From Cricetomys ansorgei (lineage: Eukaryota > Chordata > Mammalia > Rodentia > Nesomyidae), in NCBI GenBank assembly GCA_026225945.1, contig JAMJFZ010003581.1, positions 9,092,501-9,156,500 on the forward strand: DNA of 64,000 bases. Direction: 5' to 3'. A program made the position numbers and the translations under genes. Each line of letters begins with the position of its first letter. Within the stretch, counting starts at the first letter, position 1. The notes under the pieces were generated by a model. The model did no database searches and was not told the origin of the DNA. It was given only the letters and a program-made list of their open reading frames with translations. Shown here in pieces: positions 32,527 to 42,166 of the stretch.

Positions 32527-32745
32527 AGAGTGGGGATGTAGCTCAGTTGGTAGAGGACTTGCCTATCAGATGGGAAGTTTTGGGTTCTATCCTCAGAATC
32601 ACTTAAACCAGGGCGTGGTGGTGCAGGCATGCAATCCCAGAACCGGGGAGGTAAAAGCAGGAGGACCAGAAGTTGAGAGTCATCCTTGGCTACACAGGGA
32701 CTTTGCAGTCAGGCTTGGTTTTATGAGACCCTGCCTCAAAAAACA
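32527..32745 (+). repeat. B4 SINE
   Basis: ID head 'ggggatgtagctcagttggt', then B1-like 'gggcgtggtggtgcaggcat', tail 'gagaccctgcctcaaaaaac'. Confidence 0.8.
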
Positions 32746-32749
32746 AGAA

Positions 32750-33232
32750 CAGGCTGGTGAGGTGGTGAAAGCCACAGAGCCTGGTAACTTGGGTTCAATC
32801 TTCAGGACTCGAGGGGTGGCAGGCAATCCTCTAACTCCCACACATGTGCTCTGGCATGTGCTCATGCCCCCCTGTTGTGGAAGTTTATTTTTTAGTTATG
32901 TATAAAATGTTTTATGTACTGTTGGGTGAGAAGGGGCTAGCCTAGGTCTTGGTGTTCTGTATTGTCTGCAGGTGTTTGGATTTATGTGGGGGATGTTTAA
33001 TTGCTAATGATCTGCACGTGCTATCAGTAGAACACCTGAGGCGTTCTGAATCAAATAAAAACACCTGAGCTCAGACACTCAGGGCTCCACTGTTGAGTAT
33101 GGTGCGCTGGCCATGGCGGTGGTTCCCTCTGTTGAGGTCTGGCAGACTTTGCACCAGTGAATATGCCTCCTTGTCTCCTTGCTGAGTCCACACAGCAGCA
33201 TACTACCACACTCCCCCACGGTAAATAAATTG
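32750..33232 (+). repeat. B2 SINE split by an LTR
   Basis: The B2 body runs to 'ctggcatgtgctcatgcccc' at about 32872. A B2-type tail 'ggtaaataaattgataagg' resumes beyond the LTR. Confidence 0.6.
32873..33210 (+). mobile_element. LTR-like element, copy B (about 338 bp)
   Basis: It begins TGTTGTGGAAGTTTA and ends 'tactaccaca', so it has TG...CA termini. C-rich sequence sits on both sides ('gcccccc' and 'ctcccccac'), a possible short target duplication. AATAAA is at 33054-33059. It aligns with the inverted copy at 10821-11073. The length is near the remembered ~340 bp LTRs of the cricetid mys family, but identity is not shown. Confidence 0.6.
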
Positions 33233-33277
33233 ATAAGGAATCTTAATTTGAAAAATGACAACAGCAACAAAGACAAG

Positions 33278-33362
33278 GGGCTGGGGGACTTAGCTCAGTG
33301 GCAGAGACTTGCCTGGCAAATGCAAAGGCCTGGATTCCATCCCCAACTCTGGGAGAATAAAA
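33278..33362 (+). repeat. ID SINE
   Basis: 'ggggctgggggacttagctc', 'agtggcagagacttgcctgg', 'ccatccccaactctggg'. Followed by an A/GA-rich tail. Confidence 0.85.
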
Positions 33363-33639
33363 GGACAAAGAAAAAGAAAGAGAGAGAGGAGGGGGTACAG
33401 AGGGATCCCATACACACATCACAGCCGATCCCCAAGCTAACACTTGTTATAAGGAATAAACCGACAGTGACACATTATTACTAACTAAAGCCCCAGTTAA
33501 ATTCAGGTTTCCTTAGTTTTGACCCCCAATATCCTTTCTCTGAGCCGGGAGCCTGTCCAAGACATCTCATAACTAACTGTCAGGTCACTCAGTTATTTTT
33601 TATTTTTATTATTAGGTTTTTAAATTTTTTATTTAATTA

Positions 33640-33793
33640 ATTTTTTTTTTTGAGACAGGGTTTCTCTGTTGTAACCCTGGCTGTCCTGGAACTCACTCTG
33701 TAGACCAGGCTGGCCTCGAACTCACAGAGATCCACTTGCCTCTGCCTCCCGAGTGCTGGGATTAAAGGCGTGCTCCACCACTACCTGGCTCAG
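33640..33793 (-). repeat. B1 SINE
   Basis: 'gacagggtttctctgttgta', 'tggcctcgaactcacagaga', 'attaaaggcgtgctccacca'. Confidence 0.93.
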
Positions 33794-33926
33794 CCTGCTT
33801 TCTTATAGAACCCAGGACCACCAGCCCAGGGATGGCACCATCCACAATGGACTGGGCCCTCCCCATTAATCACTAGTTAAGTAAATGTACTACAGGCTTG
33901 CTTACAACTCCATCTTATGGAGGCAT

Positions 33927-34041
33927 CTTTCTTTCTTCCTTCCTTTCCTTCTTTCCTCTCTTTCTTTCTTCCTTCCTTCCTTCCTTCCTTCCTTCCTTCC
34001 TTCCTTCCTTCTCCTTTCTTTCTTTCTTTCTTTCTTTCTTT

Positions 34042-34077
<36 letters not shown>

Positions 34078-34121
34078 TCCTTCCTTCCTTCCTTCCTTCC
34101 TTCCTTCCTTCCTTCCTTCCT

Positions 34122-34172
<51 letters not shown>

Positions 34173-34175
34173 CCT
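33927..34175. repeat. (CTTT)n/(CTTC)n compound pyrimidine tract
   Basis: About 245 bp of pure pyrimidine on the plus strand in alternating blocks of CTTC and CTTT. It lies at the A-tail side of the adjacent minus-strand B1. The Ser/Phe/Leu and Lys/Glu/Arg open frames across it are artefacts. Confidence 0.97.
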
Positions 34176-34181
34176 TCCCGC

Positions 34182-34325
34182 CCCCAGAGACAGGGTTTCT
34201 CTGTTGTAACTCTGGCTGTCCTGGAACTCACTCTGTAGACCAGGCTGGGCTCAAACTCACAGAGATCCACCTGCTTCTGCCCTCCAAGTGCTGGGATTAA
34301 AGGCGTGCACCGCCACCAACTGACT
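34182..34325 (-). repeat. B1 SINE nested in the split repeat
   Basis: 'agagacagggtttctctgtt', 'ctggaactcactctgtagac', 'gggattaaaggcgtgcaccg'. Confidence 0.93.
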
Positions 34326-34815
34326 ATCGAGGCATTTTCTTAATTGAGGTTCCCTCCTTTCAGATGACTCTAGCTTGTGTCAAGTTGACAGAAGCCCAGC
34401 CTTCATAGCTGCCATGCGGGTGCTGGGAATTGAACCCAAGTCCTTCTGAACATCTCTCAGGTCCCCTTCTCCGCTGTGACAGTTACTTTGTGGACCTGGG
34501 AAGATTTGAGAAGCATCGGTGGGTGAGCACTACTCTTCTTGTGAGATTTGCCCTATGCTCTTCTCGTGATTAGACAGGGGTCGTGTGTCCTAGGGAGAAG
34601 GGTCACAGAGGTGAAGTGTCGTTCCCACGAGGTCACAACAAGAAGACGCTCTGTAAGTGTGCTTTGGGGCTGTTGATGTTGACCTTAATCCAGTGACTGA
34701 GGTCCAAGATCCAGTGAGTAAAGGCCAAGCTTCTTCACGGTAGAGTGACCTCCTTCTCCTCCTGACTGCAAGTGCCGGAAAGGAGGTCAGCCTTTCGCAG
34801 AGCACACTTGGAAGA

Positions 34816-34816
<1 letters not shown>

Positions 34817-34855
<39 letters not shown>
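34817..34855. repeat. (TAA)n microsatellite
   Basis: About 13 perfect trinucleotide units. Confidence 0.96.
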
Positions 34856-34884
34856 TCAGATCTGTGAAGATGGACTAAGAAATG

Positions 34885-35098
34885 TAAGGCTGGGGGTGGA
34901 GCTCAGTGGTAAAACGCTTGTCTAGCATACAGTAGGCCCTGAGTTCAATTCTCTGAGAATCAGGCTTTGCAGCAAATACCTGTAATTCCAGCAATCAGGA
35001 GACAGAGATAGAAGCCAGAAACTGTAAGGCCAGTTTGGTCCACATTGTGCATTCCAGACCACCCAGGGCCACCCAATAAAATAATTTCTTAAAAAAAC
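34885..35098 (+). repeat. B4 SINE
   Basis: ID head 'aaggctgggggtggagctca', 'cttgtctagcatacagtagg'. The B1-like body ('ctgtaattccagcaatcagg') is diverged. Confidence 0.7.
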
Positions 35099-35107
35099 AA
35101 AGGGGAG

Positions 35108-35715
35108 GGGGTGGAGAAATAGCTGAGCAGTTAAGAACACTTGTCCTTTCCTAAGACCCGGGTTCAATTCCCAGCACCGACATGGCAGCTCACAACTATT
35201 GTCTTGGTTACTTTTCTTTCTCTGTGAAGAAGCACCACAACCAAGGACTTCTAGAAGAGTGTACTGAGGGCTTAGCGTTCCCGAGGACGAGCCCGTGACA
35301 GGAGAAAGAATGGCAGCAGGCAGGTAGGCACGGTGCGAGAGCAAGAGCTGAGAGCTCACATCTTGAGACACAACCACAAAGTGGGGGTGGGGGGGACAGA
35401 GACAGAGACAGAGACAGAGAGAGAGAGAGACTCTGGGGATTGTTTTGGCTCTTTGGAACCTCAAAGCTAGAACCCAGTGGCACACCATTTCCAACAAGGC
35501 TACATCTCCTAATCCTTCCCACACAGCTCCAAGGCTGGGGATCAAGTATTTAAATATGTGAGCCTATGAGAGCCATTCTCATCTAAGCCACCACAATCGT
35601 CCGTAACTCCTGTTCCAGGACATCCAATGCCTCTTCTCACCTCTGCAGGCACCAGGCCTGCACGTGGACACAACCTACATGTGAGCAAAACACTCACACA
35701 CATAAATTTTAAAAA
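35108..35715 (+). repeat. B2 SINE split by another repeat
   Basis: 5' part to about 35200 ('gggttcaattcccagcaccg', 'acatggcagctcacaact'). The 3' part resumes at about 35598 ('tccgtaactcctgttccagg', 'cacacataaattttaaaaac'). Confidence 0.75.
35202..35595 (+). mobile_element. Interspersed rodent repeat inserted in B2
   Basis: 'gtcttggttacttttctttc', 'ctctgtgaagaagcaccac', later 'aacaaggctacatctcctaa' and 'tgagagccattctcatctaa'. It matches a common rodent middle-repetitive type I recognise but cannot name with certainty. Short CAA-containing sequence flanks both sides. It contains an internal GACAGA tract. Confidence 0.55.
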
Positions 35716-35717
35716 CA

Positions 35718-35875
35718 GGCATGGTGGCACCTGTACTTAAGCACCCAATACTTAAGAGGCAGAAGCAGGCAGACCTCTGTGAATTTGAGGCTATCCTGGT
35801 CTACAAAGAAAGTTCCAGGCCAGCCTGAGATATACAGTGAGACCCTTTCTCAAAATGTAAAATAAAATAGACGTA
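35718..35875 (+). repeat. B1 SINE
   Basis: 'aggcatggtggcacctgtac', 'gtgaatttgaggctatcctg', tail with AAAT units. Confidence 0.82.
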
Positions 35876-35992
35876 AAGCCTGCAGACTAATGCTTAGCCT
35901 GTGTGAAACCTATAAAACAGTTCGCTATTTTCGTGATACTGCCAGGCTGAAAGAGAGACTGGACAGTCCTCACAGAGAAAATCTATTTATAG

Positions 35993-36125
35993 TCTGGCAT
36001 GGTGGCGCGCACCTGTGATACCAGCACTCAGGAGGCAAAGCAGAAGGACAGGAGTTCCAGACAAGCCAAGGATGTACAGTGAGACTCTTGTCTCAAAAAA
36101 AAAAAAAAAAACCCAATAAAACAAA
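35993..36125 (+). repeat. B1-like SINE
   Basis: 'ggcatggtggcgcgcacctg', 'gataccagcactcaggaggc', poly(A). Confidence 0.75.
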
Positions 36126-36149
36126 AATAAATAACAACACCCTCAAACA

Positions 36150-36720
36150 AACAAAGGTCAGCACGATGACTCTGGAGTTAAGGGTATCGGCTGCCAAACC
36201 TGATGACCTGTGTTCAGCGCCCAAGATCCACACTGTCCTAGTTAAGGTTGCTATTGCTGTGATGAAACACCATGACCCAACACAGCTTCAGGAGGAGCGA
36301 TTTATTTCACTCATGGTTCCGTATAAGAGTTCATCATCAAAAGCAGCGAGGGCAGGACCCACGCAGGGCAGGAACCTGGAGGCAGGAGCTGATGCAGAGG
36401 CCACAGAGAAGAGCTGCTCACTGGCTTGCTCCCCATGGCTTGCTCAGCCTGCTTCCTTGTAGAACCCGGGACCACAAAGGGGTGGGCCCTTCCTCCATTA
36501 ATCACTAGTTAAGAAAATGCCCTACAGGCTTGCCTACAGCTTGATCTGATGGGCATTTTCTCAACTGAGGCTCCTTCCTCTCTGATGACTCCAGCTTGTG
36601 TCAGCACACACATGGGAGAAGGAGTGAACCAGCTCCTTCTGGTTGTCCTCTGGCCTCTACACAAAGCTGTGACAAGTGTGAGCCCACACACAAACACACA
36701 TACATTAAATATTTAAAATA
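36150..36720 (+). repeat. B2/B3-type SINE split by another repeat
   Basis: 5' part ('tcagcacgatgactctggag', 'gatgacctgtgttcagcgcc') ends at about 36233. The 3' part resumes at about 36606 ('cacacatgggagaaggag', 'tggttgtcctctggcctcta'). Confidence 0.65.
36234..36605 (+). mobile_element. Interspersed rodent repeat, full-looking copy
   Basis: It starts 'tgtcctagttaaggttgcta' with the core 'gtgatgaaacaccatgaccc' and the middle 'cctggaggcaggagctgatg', and ends 'gactccagcttgtgtcagca'. 'cacac' lies on both sides, a possible short duplication. It has no coding capacity. Probably a non-autonomous rodent element; family name uncertain. Confidence 0.6.
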
Positions 36721-37261
36721 TGAAACAAAATGCACAGAGCATTTGAGGTGGCCCACCTGGCTCCATGGTAGGCAGAACGATGGCCTCTAAAGACATCGCA
36801 GGAATACATGGATGCACTGTCTTACATAGCAAAGAGAACGTTATAGAAACAGAAGGATACAGACCTTGCAGTGGGATGATCTCCTTAGCAGACCAATGCA
36901 CAGAATCCTCAAAACAAAGTGGCCTTTGGCTGAGACCAGAGAGCCTGGGGAACTAAAGCCAGAGAAATGACAGCACCAGAACTCAGTCTTCTCTCCCAGA
37001 AAGACAAAGCCCTGACAGTACCTTCAGGCTAGCCCCGTCAGCCCTGAGTTGGACCTCTGACCTAAGAACTATAATATAAAAAAGTCACGTAGCTTAGTGC
37101 TGCTGACGTCATGGTAATTGAGGGAGCGGTGGCAATGAGCACATGCGCCGACAAGCGTGGCTGGCTGTGGGAAAGAGTCACTGGGCAAGAATTACTGCTC
37201 ACGACCTTCTCCTGAGATGCCCTCTGGCCCTGCGAGTGCAGTTCTTTTAACGACAGTCACC

Positions 37262-37483
37262 AAGACAACACCGGGCTGGGTGTGGCGCCGTATGCTTACC
37301 GTTCCAGCACTCAGGAGGCTGAGGCAAGAGGATTACACGTTCCAGGCTAGGGCGAGATGGCTCTGTAGGCAAGAACTTGGTGCCAAGACTACGACCTGAC
37401 CTTAATTCCGAGGACCCAGACTCCCACTCCCACAAGTAGACTTCTGATCTCCACATGTATGTGCCCCCCCAGTAAATAAATGT

Positions 37484-37521
<38 letters not shown>

Positions 37522-37575
37522 TCACTCAAGTTCTAGGCCATCCTGAGCCACAGAGTAAGAGCCCTGTGTAAAAAA
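37262..37575 (+). repeat. B1 split by a B2 and an (ATC)n tract
   Basis: B1 head to about 37345 ('ctgggtgtggcgccgtatgc'). B2-like from 'gggcgagatggctctgtagg' to about 37480. (ATC)n at 37484-37521. The B1 right end resumes 'gttctaggccatcctgagcc'. Confidence 0.65.
37484..37521. repeat. (ATC)n microsatellite
   Basis: About 12 perfect ATC units at the tail of the inserted B2. The poly-Asp open frame here is an artefact. Confidence 0.96.
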
Positions 37576-37577
37576 GT

Positions 37578-38050
37578 CCCATCCCTGGAGAGGCAGAGGC
37601 AGGTGAACCTCTGCTAGTTAGAGGACAACAAGGTCTATGTAGTGAGTTTCCGGACAGCCAGGGCTACATAGTGAGAACAAAGCAAACAAGCAGGGTTGTC
37701 AAAGCAGCTCAGTAAGTAAAGGTACAAAGAGCAAACCAAGTCCTCAAAGTTGTTCTGGGACTTCCACGACTATGCTGTGATGGGCACGCCCCAACACAGA
37801 CATCTTCACATGAGGTAATGATAAGAACACTTTTTAAAGCCCAACAAAAACCAGGTGTGGTGGTACATGTCTCAGGACTTGGAGGGCAACGGGCTAGCAA
37901 GATGTACACAGTGAGACTGTCTCAAATCCCTTCAAAAAATGGCCATCTAGATGGCTGAGTGAATGAAGGCTCTTGCTTCCAAGCTTGATGTTCTGAGTTA
38001 GATCCCTGGGATTCACGTGACGGAAGAAAAAAACTGACTCTGAAAAGTTA
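37578..38050 (+). repeat. B1 and B2 fragments
   Basis: B1-type at 37578-37690 ('gagaggcagaggcaggtgaa') and 37850-37930 ('caggtgtggtggtacatgtc'). B2-type pieces at about 37695-37840 and 37940-38050 ('atctagatggctgagtgaat'). Confidence 0.6.
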
Positions 38051-38051
38051 T

Positions 38052-38090
38052 ACGCACACACACACAAACACACAAACACACACACAGACA

Positions 38091-38126
<36 letters not shown>

Positions 38127-38206
38127 CACATAGACAAATACATACACAGACATACACACACACACACAAACACACATACACATACATACAAACACATACA
38201 CAGACA

Positions 38207-38240
<34 letters not shown>

Positions 38241-38342
38241 AACACACACATAGACAAATACATACACAGACATACACACACACACACAAACACACATACA
38301 CACATAGACATACACACAAACACACATACACACAAACACACA

Positions 38343-38373
<31 letters not shown>
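38052..38373. repeat. Long compound CA-type microsatellite
   Basis: About 320 bp of ACAC with CAAA, CATA and CAGA interruptions. It includes a 120-bp internal duplication (see findings). Long Cys/Val open frames on the minus strand are artefacts. Confidence 0.97.
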
Positions 38374-38377
<4 letters not shown>

Positions 38378-38392
38378 TACTTAAAAGAGGAG

Positions 38393-38710
38393 GGGACTGG
38401 CAGTTGGCTCAGTGGGTGAAGTGCCAGCCACACAAGATGAAGACTAGAATTCAGATTCCTCAGCACCTACAAAAAGCCAAATGTGTTCACAGACAGTTGT
38501 AACCTGGCACTGGGGACAGAGACAGGAGAACCCTGAAGCTCTCTGGAAAGTCAGTCTAGCCAACAGTGACTTCTGGATCCAGTGAGACACCCTCTCAAAA
38601 GATAAGGAAGGTGGAAGGCAATAGTGGAAGACACTGGGTGCCAACCTCTGGCCTTTAGACATGTGCATATGTGTGCACATATATATACTGTACACACATA
38701 GAAACACATA
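38393..38710 (+). repeat. B3 SINE
   Basis: 'gactggcagttggctcagtg', 'tgtaacctggcactggggac', 'agtgagacaccctctcaaaa', 'gccaacctctggcctttaga'. This is the B3 order with a CA/TA-rich tail. Confidence 0.7.
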
Positions 38711-39481
38711 TACACATAGCTCCCTCCTTCCCCCCATCGCCAACCAAAAAACAAACAAAAGCAAAACCCAAACCATATTGGAGAGCTTCCGAGGGTTACC
38801 TATAGGTTATGTCCATTTTATCTCCGCAGCGTATCTTACCCAATTCTGTGTGCTTGCCAGCTAGAAAGGAGAAAGCATTGCCCCTCCTCTATCCACGGTT
38901 AGCACCACATTCATCATTTAGCTTTGAAAGGAGTCAATCCAGGTTCTTCACTCAGCCAAAGTTCTTTGAAGTCCACAGACTGGGTTGAAGGAGGTATGTT
39001 TTCTATCTCGGAGCCTCAGCTCAAGATTCCCTGTGAAGGTCTGCGCGTAAAATACCCCCACAGATTGGTCCTCCACTAGTGTTGACATTTGGGGAGGTTG
39101 TGGCAGTGTTGGGAGGTGGGGGCCTACATGCAGGAAGTGAATTCCTACTGGGCAGGCTTTGAGGTTTACAGCCTGACCCCACTTCCTGTTGCATCTGCAC
39201 ATCCTGGTCCACAAAGGTGTGAGCAACAGTCTCACTCTTTCCATCTGCAACATCCATGAGCTGGGAGCCAGTCGGATGCCACCATGCCTTTGCTGCCAAG
39301 ATGGATGCAGAGCGTATACTCCCGAACCATGAGTTAAATTTGTCAGGGCACAGTAACAAGACAAGTACCTGATATATCCCCTCAACCTAGTCCTCGAAGG
39401 TCATCAGGAGCATCCCGCAGGCTTCCACTCATTCATCCATTCATTCACTTTTTTGTTGCTGTGACAAAGCTCCATGACCAT

Positions 39482-39720
39482 GGGGCTGGAGGGATGGCTT
39501 GGGGGTGGGGGTTGTTAAGAGCACTTGCTGCTCCTCCTGAGGACTCAGGTTCAGTCCCCAGCACCCACACATTGGCTCAAACCATCTGTAACTCCAGTTG
39601 CAGGACCCCAACAACCTCTTCTGGCCTCCGAGGACACCAGGCATGCACATGATGCACAGACATACATGCAGGCAAACCATTCACAGACATAAAACCAAAC
39701 CAAACCAAACAAACAAGCAA
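39482..39720 (+). repeat. B2 SINE
   Basis: 'ggggctggagggatggcttg', 'aagagcacttgctgctcctc', 'gcacccacacattggctcaa', tail of AACC/AAAC units. Confidence 0.88.
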
Positions 39721-39734
39721 ACAAAAGGGGGGCG

Positions 39735-40075
39735 GGATCCACCATGATTCAGGAAACTGAGAGAATCAGTGCCCCCTAGCGGTGGGCTACACTGACCTCA
39801 GCTCTCCACTTCCCCATAAAATCTTCCCTTTCCCAGAAGCCTCTTGCTTCCTCGAGTGATATAAGGAGCCAATCAAATATTCAGATCCTGACCAATCAGA
39901 AAGATCTCCCGCCACTGCCTGTTTGGTTTAAAAGGCCCACATGGCCACATTTGGGGGTCACTATGTTTTTTTAATTGGTTGACCCTGACATGTCAGAATG
40001 TGCTCCATGGAAATAAACTGCTTTGTTTGGCCATACGTATCTCTCAGTGTCTACTTGAGCTATTTTGCAGATCCA
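39735..40075 (+). mobile_element. Solo LTR-like element
   Basis: Promoter-like order: CCAAT boxes ('agccaatcaaat' at about 39871, 'accaatcag' at about 39891), TTTAAAA at 39927-39933 and AATAAA at 40012-40017. It carries no coding region. Exact ends are uncertain; it separates the two halves of an older repeat. It contains a CTCF-like motif at 39768-39785. Confidence 0.6.
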
Positions 40076-40784
40076 ACAAGAACTTAAGGAAGAAAGAGTT
40101 TGCTTTGCTTATGGTTCCAGAAAGATACATCCACTGTAGCAGGGAGGCCTGGTGCAGAGGCATGGCAGGAGGAGCAGGAAGCTACGAGATCACATCTTTA
40201 CCATAAGAATGAATTGGGGGGGTTAGGGGTTGGGGAGAAACTCTGAGTTCTCAAAGCCAAGGCAACCCTCCCCTCCCCAAAACAGCATCACTAACCAGGG
40301 ACCGAATGTTCAGATGCCTGCACCGACAGATGGGATTCTCATCCTAACCACTATATTCACCAGGTGACCAACTCGGAGCCCTGGTCCACAAGCTCAGGTT
40401 CCAGAGGGTGAGTAAGACACTGTTAGATACTAATGTGACCTGGGGCAAGGTAGAACTGTGGCCTTCGGTGGTTATTTGACTGGTCAGGAGACACTAACCA
40501 TGAGAATCTGGGGGGCTTCGTGGAAGTGGTGTGTTTATGTTGGCCTTAAGCTGGCAAGCTTCACTGCAGAGATGATGTCTGGAGCTATCCCAAGCAAAGG
40601 CCCAGAGGATTGGAGCAGAGGCTCTAACCTACAGCCTGCCCCTTTCTTTTCACATTCCCAGAACACCCTACAGAGCCCAGGGCCTTCTGTTAATGAGCAA
40701 GCACATTCCAAACATGCTGCCACCTCTCTATCTCCCCACCCCCAAACAGCGGGTCCCCTCAGACAGAGTGAGGTACACTCAACT

Positions 40785-40935
40785 TCAAGATCCAGGGATG
40801 GGGGTGCACACTTGTAATCCTAGCACTCAGGGGATGGAGGTGGGAGGTTCAGGAGCGCAAGGCCAGCCTGGGCTACCTCAGTGCATTCAAGGTCAGCCTG
40901 GGCTACCTGAGACTACCTCAGGAAAGAATACCTAT
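40785..40935 (+). repeat. B1-like SINE with internal duplication
   Basis: 'gatgggggtgcacacttgta', and 'cagcctgggctacct' occurs twice (about 40864 and 40895). Confidence 0.6.
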
Positions 40936-41112
40936 GAGGCGATAGAGAGCTCACTCGGTGGTTAAGCGTGTTGTATGGCTCTTGCAGGAGACCCAAGTTC
41001 AGTTCCCAGCGCCCATGTTGGGCTGTTTACAACCACCTGTAGTTCCAGCTCTGGGGAATTCTACACCCCACTTCTGGCCTCCATGGGCATCTGCGCGCGC
41101 GCGTACGCGCAT

Positions 41113-41145
<33 letters not shown>

Positions 41146-41165
41146 CACTAAAATAAATCTTTAAA
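40935..41165 (+). repeat. B2 SINE with CG/CA tail
   Basis: 'ggagacccaagttcagttcc', 'cagctctggggaattctaca', then a short (GC)n at 41092-41103 and (CA)n, ending 'aaaataaatctttaaaaatc'. Confidence 0.82.
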
Positions 41166-41364
41166 AATCTAGCTAAATTATATTAATTAATTGATCGGTG
41201 GTGGTGACGGCCACACAACTCTATACTAAAATCCTTTGAATCGCACATTTTTGGGGGGAAATTGAACATTTCAGAGGAGTGAATTACGTGGTGTGTGAAT
41301 TGCACTTCAATAACCGTTATTAAAAACAAAACAAAACAAACAAAAAGCAACAACACGTGTCGGG

Positions 41365-41460
41365 TCACATAAACCTCTCAGCGGTAGAACCTTTGCCCAG
41401 CACGTGCAAGGCCCCGCACCGCCCACCATCGGCACCATCCCCCCTCCCCCCCCAAAAAAA
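41365..41460 (+). repeat. ID-like SINE fragment
   Basis: 'ctctcagcggtagaaccttt', 'gcccagcacgtgcaaggccc'. Ends in C/A runs. Confidence 0.6.
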
Positions 41461-41869
41461 ATCAAGGATATTAAAAGGAAAATAGCAAATGGAGGCGGGT
41501 GTTGGCATTGTGGTGCCCCGAGGGGGGCCGGGAAGAGAACAGTCTGCACGGCGATGGGTGTTGGGGCGGGGTGGGAAGTGGCAGGCACAGAGAACTCTTT
41601 CAGGGCAGCTGGCAGGGCAAGGAAGTGGAACAGGAGGCGAGGCGCTGTGTGTGGGTGGGGGATGGGGGGGAGGTATGCTTCTGTTTGTGTTTAGAAGGCA
41701 GCAGACTGGAGTGTGTCCTCTGAGAGAAAAGTCTGCAGGAAGTGACCCAGGAGGATCTTTTTATCTTATCATCCTGACAACTTTAGACAAAGGAAAGACT
41801 TCATGGGCTCTTCGGGGGAGGTGGGCGGAGCCTGAGAGAACCCACGGGGTGGTCCGAGGATCTCCGAAA

Positions 41870-42045
41870 TGATCATAGTTATTGAACACGCAGTATCTAA
41901 TGTCTCATAAGGACCGTTTGGGTCAATCCTAACACTGTAACCTCCGTTTGACAGCAGGAAGACCGGGGTACGCACAGGTGGGTAACTGGCCCTAAGTGAC
42001 GGCATAGTTAGTTCTACTGCTCTTAGACTCGGGCTGAGGGGCTCA
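41870..42045 (+). repeat. MIR
   Basis: 'cctccgtttgacagcaggaa', 'ggtgggtaactggccctaag', 'tgacggcatagttagttcta'. MIR core order, diverged. Confidence 0.55.
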
Positions 42046-42166
42046 GAGCCACCATCCGCACACTGGCACACACAGAGAAATAAATTTGTTAACCAGATGA
42101 CAGCCTCTGGCCATGTGATGACGTATCAGAGACCAGATTTACTCTCCTGCCCTCAAAAAACTAGGA

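Larger units (their letters stand above)
33795..34393 (+). mobile_element. Interspersed rodent repeat, split copy
   Basis: Segments 33795-33930 ('ctttcttatagaacccagga', 'caatggactgggccctcccc') and 34328-34393 ('ttgaggttccctcctttcag', 'cttgtgtcaagttgaca') match the right half of the element at 36234-36605. A CTTT/CTTC tract and a B1 lie between, flanked by 'gaggcat' on each side. The family is possibly a URR1/hAT-type rodent repeat; the name is uncertain. Confidence 0.6.
39430..40360 (+). mobile_element. Interspersed rodent repeat split by B2 and LTR
   Basis: Left part 'cttttttgttgctgtgacaa', 'agctccatgacca' at about 39446-39481. Right part from about 40078 ('cttaaggaagaaagagtttg', 'cttatggttccagaaagata') to about 40360. 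It is related to the copies at 33.8, 35.2 and 36.2 kb. Confidence 0.5.

Noticed and set aside
33885..34300. Ser/Phe/Leu- and Lys/Glu/Arg-rich open frames
   Set aside because: Entirely due to the CTTT/CTTC tract and the adjacent B1.
34922..35545. 207-codon minus-strand frame
   Set aside because: Crosses a B4, a B2 and an inserted repeat; no protein family.
37894..38466. 190-codon Cys/Val-rich minus-strand frame
   Set aside because: Translation of the compound CA microsatellite.
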